Shown here: positions 1 to 7,279 of the stretch, one piece after another
How positions within the stretch are numbered: the stretch's first letter is position 1
How the letters are laid out: every line of letters begins with the position of its first letter
DNA from: Rhizobiaceae bacterium
GTDB lineage: Bacteria > Pseudomonadota > Alphaproteobacteria > Rhizobiales > Rhizobiaceae
Direction: 5' to 3'
NCBI GenBank assembly: GCA_029212415.1
Contig: JARGOF010000018.1
Coordinates: 9,134-73,133 of the forward strand
Length of the DNA stretch: 64,000 nucleotides
Made by a program: the position numbers and the translations under genes
Notes under the pieces: generated by a model
Told to the model about the DNA's origin: nothing
The model's database searches: none
The model's input: only the letters and a program-made list of their open reading frames with translations

Positions 1-322
1 CTACAGCAGTATTTTTTCTTTCTCTCAACACACTGCGAGCGAGCTTTGCGAGAGCTAGCGGAAGTTTCAACAACCGGACGGGATGCGCGTTTTGAATGAT
101 TGCATGCCCAAGACGAAAACGCACACCACGCTGGAATTTCAATAGATGAGACTTTGCCCGTTCACTGTCAACAAACTGTCTTTCCAATTCACCCAGCAAC
201 GCGAGTTCACGTGTACCCGCAGCGGTCAGTGCCTCCTGGAGCTCTAGCGTAGAAGCACGATCCCAACCCTGGCAAACACCTTCATCGTCTGGCATTGCGT
301 CCGACTTCACGCTCCGCGCCAT
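1..322 (-). CDS. Partial protein of unknown function in a polysaccharide-like operon
   Basis: An open frame of 107 codons starts with ATG at 322 on the minus strand and runs off the window without a stop. The start lies one base after the TGA of the upstream methyltransferase (sequence TGACATG), so translation is probably coupled. The visible protein begins MARSVKSDAMPDDE, has a charged, probably helical stretch (roughly residues 28-60, with the run LALLGELERQF), then a basic amphipathic segment containing FRLGHAII and LLKLPLALAKLARSVL. The pattern 'RLG..I......P..LLKLP..L..L' is one I associate with N-terminal regions of some glycosyltransferases and polysaccharide-modifying proteins, but this is a resemblance only. 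The function lies in the missing C-terminal part. The neighbours (methyltransferase, GT4) favour cell-surface glycan assembly. Confidence 0.6.
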   Translation of the reverse strand, partial: MARSVKSDAMPDDEGVCQGWDRASTLELQEALTAAGTRELALLGELERQFVDSERAKSHLLKFQRGVRFRLGHAIIQNAHPVRLLKLPLALAKLARSVLRERKNTAV

Positions 323-323
323 G

Positions 324-920
324 TCAAGACTGAGGACTGTTTTCAATAATAAAAGCCCAAGGCCACACCCCGGGTTGCGGTTTTACCAGAAGCTTTATCT
401 CAGCATCTGGGAATGTCTTGGCCAGCCCTTTCCTCGTAAACCGCTGCTTGTGGTATGCAGGAAGGTTTTCTTCCTCAAATGGAGCGCTCATGATGAGCTT
501 ATTTCTAGCGACGCGACGAAGCTCACGGACAGCATTGTTAAAATCCTTGACCTCAAGATGCTCCAGTACCCCCATACACATGACGACATCAGGGGCATTG
601 TCCTCAAATCGCATATATTTGACATCCATTATTCTAATATCCAAACTTTCGTGGACTTCAATAAACTTAGTGTATTTTTTGCGGTCTATTCCCACGACAC
701 GCTTATAGTCCCCACACATCGTGAGGAAATTGAGCATCGCGCCTGACCCTACGCCTACATCCAAGATAGACGAGGAACCCATGGGGATCAGGCCTGCCGC
801 ATAGTTGAGGCGGCGCCAATCGTTACTACTGTAAAATCCTTTTCCACCGCTGTTGCCAAAAGCCTCTTCATGTCTGGAGGAAAATTCGCTTCTGAGGGCC
901 ACCATTAGCGGATTGCGCAC
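324..920 (-). CDS. Class I SAM-dependent methyltransferase
   Basis: A 198-residue protein with a Rossmann-type methyltransferase core. Motif I is ILDVGVGSGAMLNFL (about residues 52-66), followed by an acidic/basic strand end VVGIDRK, and a motif IV/post-IV region VVMCMGVLEHLEVKDF, as in Methyltransf_11/25 family enzymes. The methyl acceptor cannot be read from the sequence. Its place between a GT4 glycosyltransferase block and another probable polysaccharide gene suggests a sugar or a lipid-linked glycan. The start is uncertain: GTG at 920 gives the length stated, while ATG at 905 would remove five residues without touching the fold. The reading frame upstream of the GTG is collinear with the broken ORF at 954-1229, so a longer ancestral protein is possible. 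Confidence 0.8.
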   Translation of the reverse strand: MRNPLMVALRSEFSSRHEEAFGNSGGKGFYSSNDWRRLNYAAGLIPMGSSSILDVGVGSGAMLNFLTMCGDYKRVVGIDRKKYTKFIEVHESLDIRIMDVKYMRFEDNAPDVVMCMGVLEHLEVKDFNNAVRELRRVARNKLIMSAPFEEENLPAYHKQRFTRKGLAKTFPDAEIKLLVKPQPGVWPWAFIIENSPQS

Positions 921-953
921 CCCGGGTAACAGCTCTGCAGGAAACGGATACTC

Positions 954-1229
954 TTATTTGCCGAATACCAAGCTCCCAACGTCGTAAAATAGCTCCATAG
1001 ATCGCTCAAAGGCAGGAGTGGTGCCCAATTTTCTGTATGCTGAAATAGGTGCCCCAAACGGCTTCGCGAGGTAAGGCTGCATCGTCACGCTTGTCTCCAC
1101 GTCGAAACGCCATCCATTTCCGTATGAATTACTCTTAACCTCGAGCACTCAGCCCAAAATCGGAAAGGGTTTATCAGCTAACCACTTGTTCAGCTTCTGA
1201 AATGTTAAGCAATTCGAGCAGGTTGACAT
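954..1229 (-). pseudogene. Small ORF interrupted by an in-frame TGA, unknown function
   Basis: An ATG at 1229 lies one base after the TAA of the GT4 gene (TAAGATG), the same coupling geometry seen between the next two genes. The frame reads MSTCSNCLTFQKLNKWLADK and on to LG for 26 codons, meets TGA at 1149-1151, and then stays open for 64 more codons (starting GTG LEVK, ending SLVFGK) to TAA at 954. The amino-acid composition is protein-like on both sides of the stop, so I read this as one coding unit disrupted by a nonsense change, or as a sequencing error. Restart at the GTG directly after the stop is possible. I do not recognise the family. The Cys-x-x-Cys near the N-terminus is a weak hint of metal or disulfide chemistry. 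Confidence 0.5.
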
Positions 1230-1230
1230 C

Positions 1231-2430
1231 TTATGTCAAGGTTTCGTAGAGCTTTACAAGTCTGTGTTCCTGATCTTCCCAGTTCAGATGTAAAGCGGCA
1301 GTTTTCGCTTTCTCAGCATGGTGTCGACGCAATTCCTCGTTGTCAACCAGCTTCTTTATACCCTCAGCCAGAGCTTTGGTGTCATCGGGTGCCACGGTGA
1401 TGCCAAGATCATGTGTGTCAACGATTTTGCGGATTTCGGGTAGAGAAGACGCCACAATCGCCAGCCCGCCAATGACATACTCGAAGAGCTTGTTGGAGTC
1501 CGTTGTATAGTGATTGAGGCAGGTGTTTTCTATCGGCTGCACACCTATTTCGGCCGACTCGGTGTAGGATGGAAGTTCATCAAGAGGCACCGCGGGCACA
1601 AAGTGAACACGCTCCGTCAGGCCCTTGCTCTGGGCCATCGCCTCCAGTTCGTCCTTCATCTTCCCATCGCCAATGAAGACCACATAGACTTCGGTGAGGT
1701 CGCTGGCGGCATCGACCAGTCGGGTAAGTCCGCGCCCAGATTGCAAATTACCTTGGTAGAGTACAATTGGCCAAGGCTCATTTAAGGCCAGTTCCCTGCG
1801 TATCCTGTCCGTGCGCTCCACTGGACTATATCTTGGGCGGTTTTGAAGGACGAGCGGGCGCGGCACGCCGTAGGCACGCGCGAAGAATTTGGCGCGTGCC
1901 TCGGTTGTCGTAATCGCTGCAGCGGCACGCGGCATTAACCGCTTTTCCACCCATGCAACAGCGGACCGGAAGCTGGAGTAACCTTCCCTATCGGTGCTGA
2001 TTTCGTGAGCATCGTAAACCAAGGGCACGTTTGCGAATTTTGAAACCAGCCAAGCCGTTGGAAGAGTATTAACGTCATGGCCGTGGACCACATCGGGCCG
2101 TGAGACAACCATTTTTACAAATAGCGAAGCGTGCGCAAATATCCGAGGTGTCATGTAGACGATCTGCACCAACTTGCGCAGACTTCCCTTGTCTCTCCTC
2201 CCGGATTTGTTACCAGCGTGTCTCAGCTTGCCGATGTTCCAGCCGAAACCCCGTGCAACGCGGACCACCCTGACCCCAGAATGCAGAGTTTCTTGCCTGG
2301 GCGTCTTGCCTGGCGTCAGGATGGCGAAGATCGTCACCTTGTGTCCCGCCGATTGCAGAGTCGCAGCCTCCTTGAGCACGCGTGCGTCATTGCGCACATC
2401 GTTCCAGACAATCATTGAAATACGGCCCAT
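1231..2430 (-). CDS. Family 4 glycosyltransferase (GT-B fold)
   Basis: A 399-residue protein. The N-terminal half opens with ISMIVWNDVRNDARVLKEA and holds the acceptor domain, including VVHGHDVNTLP and LVYDAHEIS, typical of GT4 enzymes. The C-terminal half is the Glycos_transf_1 nucleotide-sugar domain, with VLYQGNLQSGRGL, VVFIGDGKM and the late region SNKLFEYVIGGLAIVASSLP, where the E-containing loop binds the donor sugar nucleotide. It transfers a sugar from an activated donor onto a growing glycan or lipid acceptor, probably at the cytoplasmic face of the membrane; donor and acceptor are unknown. I chose ATG 2430 over GTG 2439 because GGGGTGG lies five bases ahead of it. It is downstream of the membrane/kinase-like gene on the same strand and likely in one operon with it. 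Confidence 0.88.
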   Translation of the reverse strand: MGRISMIVWNDVRNDARVLKEAATLQSAGHKVTIFAILTPGKTPRQETLHSGVRVVRVARGFGWNIGKLRHAGNKSGRRDKGSLRKLVQIVYMTPRIFAHASLFVKMVVSRPDVVHGHDVNTLPTAWLVSKFANVPLVYDAHEISTDREGYSSFRSAVAWVEKRLMPRAAAAITTTEARAKFFARAYGVPRPLVLQNRPRYSPVERTDRIRRELALNEPWPIVLYQGNLQSGRGLTRLVDAASDLTEVYVVFIGDGKMKDELEAMAQSKGLTERVHFVPAVPLDELPSYTESAEIGVQPIENTCLNHYTTDSNKLFEYVIGGLAIVASSLPEIRKIVDTHDLGITVAPDDTKALAEGIKKLVDNEELRRHHAEKAKTAALHLNWEDQEHRLVKLYETLT

Positions 2431-2486
2431 GTGGTCCACCCCAGCTGTAGTGTCAATGCGCGTAGCCCAAGCGCAGTACGTCAGCC

Positions 2487-4241
2487 TTAAAATGCGTTCG
2501 CGGCGGAAACGGGTAGCTGACCCGCGTCCATACTTTTTTGGAAGCTGGCGGCTGCACCGATATCATTGTTTACACTTTGCACGACATCCAAGGCCCTGTG
2601 CCAGCGCTTTGTCTCGAGGGCGTGAACCAGCTCATAAATGCGCGCGGCAAGCACGACGTCGGCCACGGTTACCGAAGCGAGATCCGGTCTCATCTTGGCA
2701 GCTTCCGCCAGTCGCTCTTCAATGTCCTTCGCTCCGTAAGTGCTGAGCGGCCACCCCGATCCGATTGGTTCAACAGCCCAAGTCGACCAGTCGGTGGAGA
2801 CGTAACCGTCTGCGGTCTTGTGCACTGATGACAGCAACCTGTGATTTGTAAGAACGAGACGGCTGCCGACAAGCCTCTCCTTGATTGCCGGGAGTTCTCG
2901 CAAAAAAGACTCGTACTGGGCTTCCATCCCCGCCAGTTGGCTGAGAATCCGTAGTTTTTCCAGCTGACCTTCATCCAGCCGCTGATATCGCAGCGGGTGG
3001 GTGCGCAGATATTGGCCAGCCAACCTCTTCGGAGGATTGATGGTCCAAAGTGTTTGCATGATCCTTTGAGCCTGATCGCGTCGACTGATGGGAGCATGGC
3101 TTCCGGCAAGTGGCTCGAACACCAGCCATAAGTGAGTATCATCGTTGTGTGATCCAAGAAAACGGGGAACCAAGGGCGTTCCCTCTGGTAGGCTGGAGAG
3201 TAGATTAAACTCGCTTACCCAGTCTGGACCACGATTACTTTCGTAGACCTTCAACATGTACATGGGGTGACCCAGTTCATCGAAGGTTGTGAATAAGAGA
3301 ACGGCATTTTGCCCGGAATTATGCAGCTCTACCTTATTCGGCACGTGCTCGTCGTCAGTTGCCTGCTTGACCACAGAGGATATAAGGTCGTTGCGACGTC
3401 GCGAATCCAGGGATGGCCAAAACTTCAGATCGGTTTCCCGCTGTGGTGATCGCAGGACATGCCCGTGAAAGAATAGAGCGCTGATTTGTGCGCGCTGCCC
3501 GATAACGCTGGCAACTTCCTTGGCTGCCACAACCAGACGACCCAGCATCTGCCTTGTTAAGATAATCGAAATGATGACGATAAGCGGGTTCGGAATTCTT
3601 CCAAACATGAACTGCGCTATGACAAAGCCGACACAGGCCAAAAACAACAACTGCTGGGCGGTGCCATTGTATTGTTTAAACTGACTCAGGTTGTCAGCGG
3701 TAAAAAAAGCGATAACGGCATAAAAAGCCAGACTTCCCGCTAACAGGAACGCCATTTGTGGGTACAAGAACGAGACACCGACAAGTGCCAGCCCTGCAAA
3801 CAGTATACTGGCAATAGCCATTGCGACACGTTCGTAAACCGCACGCATGACTTCGTCTTGATTTGAAAGAACCGCAAGTTTCGCGCTGCGCCGGTTAGCC
3901 TTCGCGGACCCTCGGCGCCCCAGACGAGCGACGATCCGTTCGGCTGCGGCATGCAAAACAAAAAGTAAAACGGCGGTGGTTCCGAGACCTAGCACCAGCG
4001 TCTTCGTTTCGATTCCCTGCATAAAACCGGGAAAGTATATTGGAGTGCCATCTCCACCCATTAGGATAACGATCTTGAGCGGCAAAAGCAGCGAAATCAC
4101 CAGCGCCACCTGAGAGACGAAAGTGGAGAACACGATCAAAACGGTTTCAGCCGGTGCAACACGCAGCATTTTCGCGCCCAAAGAAAGAAACCAGCGCGAC
4201 GGTTCCCAGATTTTACGCCGCGTGGGTTTCTTGAACTCCAT
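2487..4241 (-). CDS. Polytopic membrane protein fused to a degenerate APH-like kinase domain
   Basis: A 584-residue protein in two parts. Residues 30-240 hold about five to six hydrophobic segments (around 32-60, 80-100, 140-160, 162-182, 197-214 and 216-228), recalling the transmembrane half of an ABC exporter but without an ATPase domain. Residues 300-500 read like an aminoglycoside-phosphotransferase or choline-kinase fold: MLKVYE with K331 as the ATP-binding lysine, E344 in the next helix, a hinge-like VFEPLAG (374-380), then TNHRLLSSV (465-473) where active enzymes have HGDLHxGN, and STDWSTW with D484 where they have the metal-binding Asp. Loss of the catalytic Asp-Asn pair suggests a pseudokinase or altered chemistry. 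AGGAAA precedes the ATG at 4241. It heads the minus-strand polysaccharide-like operon and may flip or modify a glycan intermediate; that role is inference. Confidence 0.72.
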   Translation of the reverse strand: MEFKKPTRRKIWEPSRWFLSLGAKMLRVAPAETVLIVFSTFVSQVALVISLLLPLKIVILMGGDGTPIYFPGFMQGIETKTLVLGLGTTAVLLFVLHAAAERIVARLGRRGSAKANRRSAKLAVLSNQDEVMRAVYERVAMAIASILFAGLALVGVSFLYPQMAFLLAGSLAFYAVIAFFTADNLSQFKQYNGTAQQLLFLACVGFVIAQFMFGRIPNPLIVIISIILTRQMLGRLVVAAKEVASVIGQRAQISALFFHGHVLRSPQRETDLKFWPSLDSRRRNDLISSVVKQATDDEHVPNKVELHNSGQNAVLLFTTFDELGHPMYMLKVYESNRGPDWVSEFNLLSSLPEGTPLVPRFLGSHNDDTHLWLVFEPLAGSHAPISRRDQAQRIMQTLWTINPPKRLAGQYLRTHPLRYQRLDEGQLEKLRILSQLAGMEAQYESFLRELPAIKERLVGSRLVLTNHRLLSSVHKTADGYVSTDWSTWAVEPIGSGWPLSTYGAKDIEERLAEAAKMRPDLASVTVADVVLAARIYELVHALETKRWHRALDVVQSVNNDIGAAASFQKSMDAGQLPVSAANAF

Positions 4242-4953
4242 TTCGCTTTTCCTGATCAGACCTTAAATTGTGAGTGTAGATTTAGACTGCCGCCAAAGTT
4301 CAATCCTGCCGGTTACTGCTCGATTAACAAGCTGAACATCAAGCGCGTTTTTGAAAAACTGACTGTTCATTATAGCTCCATAGATATGGATTCGTCGAGT
4401 TTCATTGCGGATTGCGTTTTATAGTAGGTTGGGGACAGGGCAATGCAATGACGCGCTATCCTTCGATCCGCAGAGACCATGCAAGCCCGGCACAATACGT
4501 GATACCAGCTATCCGTCGTTTGCAAATCCGACACCTCAAAGGCGAAGCTGCGTCTCCGTCAACAGAAACCCCGATGCAAGTTCTGAAATGTGAACCCGCT
4601 GGCGGCTTAGAAACTTTAACGCATGTAACTCCAGTGCGCCTTGCCTTGCTCCGCGTTCTTGGTCCGGTCACAGAGTTTTTCAGCCCTTGCGCTGCATTTC
4701 TTGCTTCTTTTTGTGGCGCTCCGGTTCACATTTCAGGCCAAGAGAGTTTGTGGAAATTCCCTCACGGCGCCGCTTGGGTTTCTGGCCAATAGCATAGTGT
4801 TTTTGGCTCTCCATGACCTGAGGCCCGAGTTTCAGAATAAACGCCTTCTGGGGTCCCGGAAACTTCGAGCTTTCGTTGCTTCCGCTCTTTCTGGGTCTGC
4901 CGGTAAAAAGTGGAGAGATTTTCTGATGGTTTTCATAACCACAGGAAGGGCCT
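4242..4953. other. Intergenic region, no supported gene
   Basis: This 0.7 kb stretch holds only short overlapping ORFs on both strands with unnatural, Arg/Pro/Ser-rich or Cys-rich translations and no convincing ribosome sites. It separates the minus-strand polysaccharide block from the IS3-family remnant, and may contain the promoter of the 2487-4241 gene next to its start. I see no inverted repeats that would mark the left end of the insertion sequence. Confidence 0.5.
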
Positions 4954-5244
4954 GTGACCAAACGAGAACGACAACTATTTACGGAAGAATTCAAGCGGTA
5001 GGCGGTTCGCTTGATTGAAACTCGCGGCCGTACGATTGCGCAGATTGCGGATGACCGGGGCATTGGCCAATCAGCGCTGGCCTGGTGGAAGCGCATTTAC
5101 TGTGAGACCGCCTCAACGTCTGAACCACACGTCGATCTAACCCAAGAGTGGACTCGGTTGCGCAAAGAGAATTCGGTTCCTCGCCAGGAGCGCGAGATTT
5201 TGAAGCGGGCTGCTACTTTTTTCGCCAAGGAGGCACGTCAATGA
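4954..5244 (+). pseudogene. IS3-family transposase OrfA, nonsense-mutated
   Basis: From GTG 4954 the frame reads TKRERQLFTEEFKR, then TAG (4999-5001), then AVRLIETRGRTIAQIADDRG and IGQSALAWWKR. Intact relatives have FKREAVRL here, so the TAG most simply derives from a GAG glutamate codon. The Transposase_8/HTH region (ETRGRTIAQIADDRGIGQS) and the C-terminal leucine-rich coiled coil (LRKENSVPRQEREILKRA) are otherwise preserved. The stop codon overlaps the OrfB start as ATGA at 5241-5244, as is usual for the family. Confidence 0.8.
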
Positions 5245-5342
5245 GATTCAAGCTCGTTGATAAGGCGAGGAAATCATCCATCGTCTTTGCCGTGTTCTTT
5301 GTGTCAGCGAAAGTGGGTATTATGCCTGAAGACAGTGATTAA
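5241..5342 (+). pseudogene. IS3-family transposase OrfB, frameshifted and truncated
   Basis: The start MRFKLVDKA is preceded by AAGGAGG. After about ten codons the conserved continuation EEIIHRLCRVLCVSESGYYA appears in another frame, showing a frameshift near 5265-5272. It is followed by TGA where TGG (Trp of the usual GYYAW motif) is expected. No rve integrase core follows. This is a dead 5' fragment. Confidence 0.75.
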
Positions 5343-5470
5343 AACCCCCGTGCACCTGACGTCGTTTCGCACAAATGCAATCAGACGGAAATCCCATCCG
5401 TACTCTCCAGTTTCGGTCATTCCACCAGGTCTGGCAGGGCCGAAATGCGCTCATTGCGCAATGGAGCCGT

Positions 5471-5905
5471 CTACTGCAGGTCGAGGTCACCAATTTCCGT
5501 CAGGATCGTATGCAGCATCTTTGCCTTTTCGCTGCCAATCCTGCGGAAAATTTCTTCGTCCTCGATTTGTACCTGCTCTCTGATCTGGTGGATTCTTTTG
5601 AGACCCAACTCGGTCAGCACAAGATTGACCTGCCGATGATCCCGATTGGCGATGCGGCGATGGACGATCCCGTCGGACACCATGCGATCAACCAGTTTTG
5701 TCAGCGTCGGCGGGTTCATCAAAACCACTTCGGCCAGATCACCCATGGTGAAATCGGTTTCGGTTTCCAGTATTTCCATGATGCGCCAGGCCTCGACCTG
5801 TACGCCAAATTCTTTCAAACGCCTGGTCAAAGAGGTATGGATCTTGCGGTGTGCTGTCGCCAATGAATAGGAGATATAGGACTGGACTGTGTATTTGCTC
5901 TGCAT
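5471..5905 (-). CDS. MarR-family transcriptional regulator
   Basis: A 144-residue winged-helix protein of normal MarR length. The recognition region is FTMGDLAEVVLMNPPTLTKL and the wing is HRRIANRDHRQVNLVLTELG. N- and C-terminal helices (MQSKYTVQSYISYSLA and the last 40 residues) would form the dimer interface. It is divergent from the AmiC-like gene at 5983 with a 77 bp gap between starts, so it most likely binds that gap. The pairing of a MarR regulator with an AmiC-like ligand sensor beside amide genes recalls NhhD and NhhC of the Rhodococcus rhodochrous J1 nitrile hydratase cluster (recalled from the literature). A role in amide-dependent control of the genes to 17008 is therefore a reasoned inference. 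Confidence 0.88.
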   Translation of the reverse strand: MQSKYTVQSYISYSLATAHRKIHTSLTRRLKEFGVQVEAWRIMEILETETDFTMGDLAEVVLMNPPTLTKLVDRMVSDGIVHRRIANRDHRQVNLVLTELGLKRIHQIREQVQIEDEEIFRRIGSEKAKMLHTILTEIGDLDLQ

Positions 5906-5945
5906 GGTATTCCATTCTCATCGACGGAGTCAGATTTGAATTTAG

Positions 5946-5967
5946 TTGACTTGGAAAGTGTTTTCAA
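5946..5967. promoter_or_regulatory. Candidate operator between the MarR and AmiC-like genes
   Basis: The divergent gap contains TTGACTTGGAAAG flanked on the right by TTTTCAA, giving TTGA/TCAA half-sites 22 bp end to end. The core TTGGAAA recurs twice ahead of the flotillin gene and once, inverted, ahead of the first permease gene. Position in a MarR divergent promoter makes it a plausible MarR site. Binding is not shown. Confidence 0.4.
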
Positions 5968-5982
5968 TGCAATTTACTTTTT

Positions 5983-7137
5983 ATGACGGTCACATCTGAT
6001 AAAACATTGCTTGTGCCCCTTTCACCCGCTGCCCGCATTATTCCAAGCGAGCTGAGAGATTTCCACGATGGCTTGGCGACTCTTCCGGGAACGACGTTTC
6101 GCATCGGGCTGCTCATACCCATGTGCGGCTCGGCTGGCATATGGGCACCCTCATGCATTTCGAGCGCCCAGGTTGCCGTCGCCCAGCTCAATGAATCCAA
6201 TGGAATCTGCGGCAGACCTGTTGAACTGATCATGATTGATTCAGCGCTTGAGGCGTCAACACCTGTTGAAGAGGTGATCAATTCACTCATTCAGATCCGG
6301 GCCATCGACGCGATTGTCGGCATGCATATCAGTGCAGTGCGGCAGAACCTGAGCAAGATCGTCAAGCAGCGCGTTCCCTATATTTATACACCGCTTTATG
6401 AGGGAGGTGAAAACACCAAGGGTATATTTGCAATCGGCGATACGCCGGAACAGCAGCTTGGACCCGCGCTTGAATATCTGCAATCGGCGCATCGCATCAA
6501 GAATTGGGCCTTCATTGGAAACGATTATGTCTGGCCCAGAGCATCCAACTCCTATGCAAAAAAGAAGCTTCAGGATTTGGGTGTCAACATCGAATACGAG
6601 AAGTATCTGCCGTTCGGTCTGAGCGACATGTCGGAACTTGTCGAGGAACTGCGGCAAACGGATGCGCAGGCGGTGCTGATTTCACTGGTTGGCCAGGATG
6701 CCATTACCTTCAATCGGGCCTTTGGCAGTACGCAGATGCACGAACGGATGATACGCCTGTCCTGTGCGATAGAAGAAAATGCACTTCTGGCAAGCGGTGC
6801 TGAAAATCTGCATGAACTTTATTCCGCATCATCCTATTTCGGGTCTCTCAATACCGATGCCAATGCGCTTTTCAGGGAACGGTATTACGGTTTTCACGGT
6901 GAAACAGCGCCGGTTTTGAATGCCCTGGGGCAGTCGACCTATGAAGGTGTTCAATTTCTGGCAGGCCTGATGGAATCCCATGAACAGGACTGGAAAACCA
7001 AAGATAGCACCTGCTTGAACAGCGTCGAATTTTCAAGTGTTCGCCGGGCGACCTCTGGCGACGGCAGCGCGCCAAAAGCACCCATCTATCTGGCCAAGGC
7101 GGATGGTGTTGTATTTAAGATCGTTAAAAAACTATAA
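5983..7137 (+). CDS. AmiC-like amide-sensing periplasmic-binding-fold protein
   Basis: A 384-residue type-1 periplasmic binding fold protein of the AmiC/UrtA/FmdD group. The fold starts at FRIGLLIPMCGSAGIWAPS (about residue 39) and includes VPYIYTPLYEGGENTKGIF, a ligand-pocket segment shared with the exported binding protein two genes downstream (LYEGG in both). No signal peptide or lipobox precedes the domain; residues 1-38 are a polar extension. A cytoplasmic sensor like Pseudomonas AmiC or Rhodococcus NhhC therefore fits better than a transporter component. It is divergent from the MarR gene and probably modulates its activity in response to short-chain amides, although no AmiR antiterminator gene is visible. 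The ATG at 5983 follows an AT-rich leader with a weak ribosome site. Confidence 0.78.
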   Translation: MTVTSDKTLLVPLSPAARIIPSELRDFHDGLATLPGTTFRIGLLIPMCGSAGIWAPSCISSAQVAVAQLNESNGICGRPVELIMIDSALEASTPVEEVINSLIQIRAIDAIVGMHISAVRQNLSKIVKQRVPYIYTPLYEGGENTKGIFAIGDTPEQQLGPALEYLQSAHRIKNWAFIGNDYVWPRASNSYAKKKLQDLGVNIEYEKYLPFGLSDMSELVEELRQTDAQAVLISLVGQDAITFNRAFGSTQMHERMIRLSCAIEENALLASGAENLHELYSASSYFGSLNTDANALFRERYYGFHGETAPVLNALGQSTYEGVQFLAGLMESHEQDWKTKDSTCLNSVEFSSVRRATSGDGSAPKAPIYLAKADGVVFKIVKKL

Positions 7138-7154
7138 TAAATTCAATAGATTAA

Positions 7155-7203
7155 CCAAATTATTTGATTTGGAAAATAATTTACTTGAATTGGAAAATAA
7201 ATT
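7155..7203. promoter_or_regulatory. Repeated operator-like elements upstream of the flotillin gene
   Basis: An inverted repeat CCAAAT-N6-ATTTGG occupies 7155-7172. Two direct copies of TTGAnTTGGAAAATAA begin at 7164 and 7185, exactly 21 bp apart and hence on the same DNA face. The region is strongly AT-rich compared with its surroundings. The same TTGGAAA core lies in the MarR/AmiC gap and (inverted) at 10224-10232. It looks like a regulator-binding array for the amide island. Confidence 0.45.
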
Positions 7204-7279
7204 CCTCCACAAATTGACTCAGAAAAAAGCCGCGTAAGACGGCTGAAAATTTGGTGTCATATCGCTCTGGAGGGTCGCC

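Larger units (their letters stand above)
4954..5342 (+). mobile_element. Remnant of an IS3-family insertion sequence
   Basis: The two-ORF layout of IS3 elements is recognisable: an OrfA with helix-turn-helix, overlapping an OrfB whose first codons (MRFKLVDKA) match the usual OrfB beginning. OrfA carries a nonsense codon, OrfB carries a frameshift and a nonsense codon, and the element stops after about 35 codons of OrfB, so the integrase DDE core is absent. Terminal inverted repeats and target duplications were not found. The element cannot move by itself and marks an old insertion between the polysaccharide block and the amide island. Confidence 0.8.

Noticed and set aside
1149-1151. Selenocysteine codon at the in-frame TGA
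   Set aside because: No SECIS-like hairpin was evident just after it and the context lacks a redox motif; a nonsense change is simpler.
4680-5096. Minus-strand ORF of 138 codons beside the IS remnant
   Set aside because: Overlaps OrfA of the IS3 remnant; the translation is Arg/Ser/Lys-rich without a known motif.
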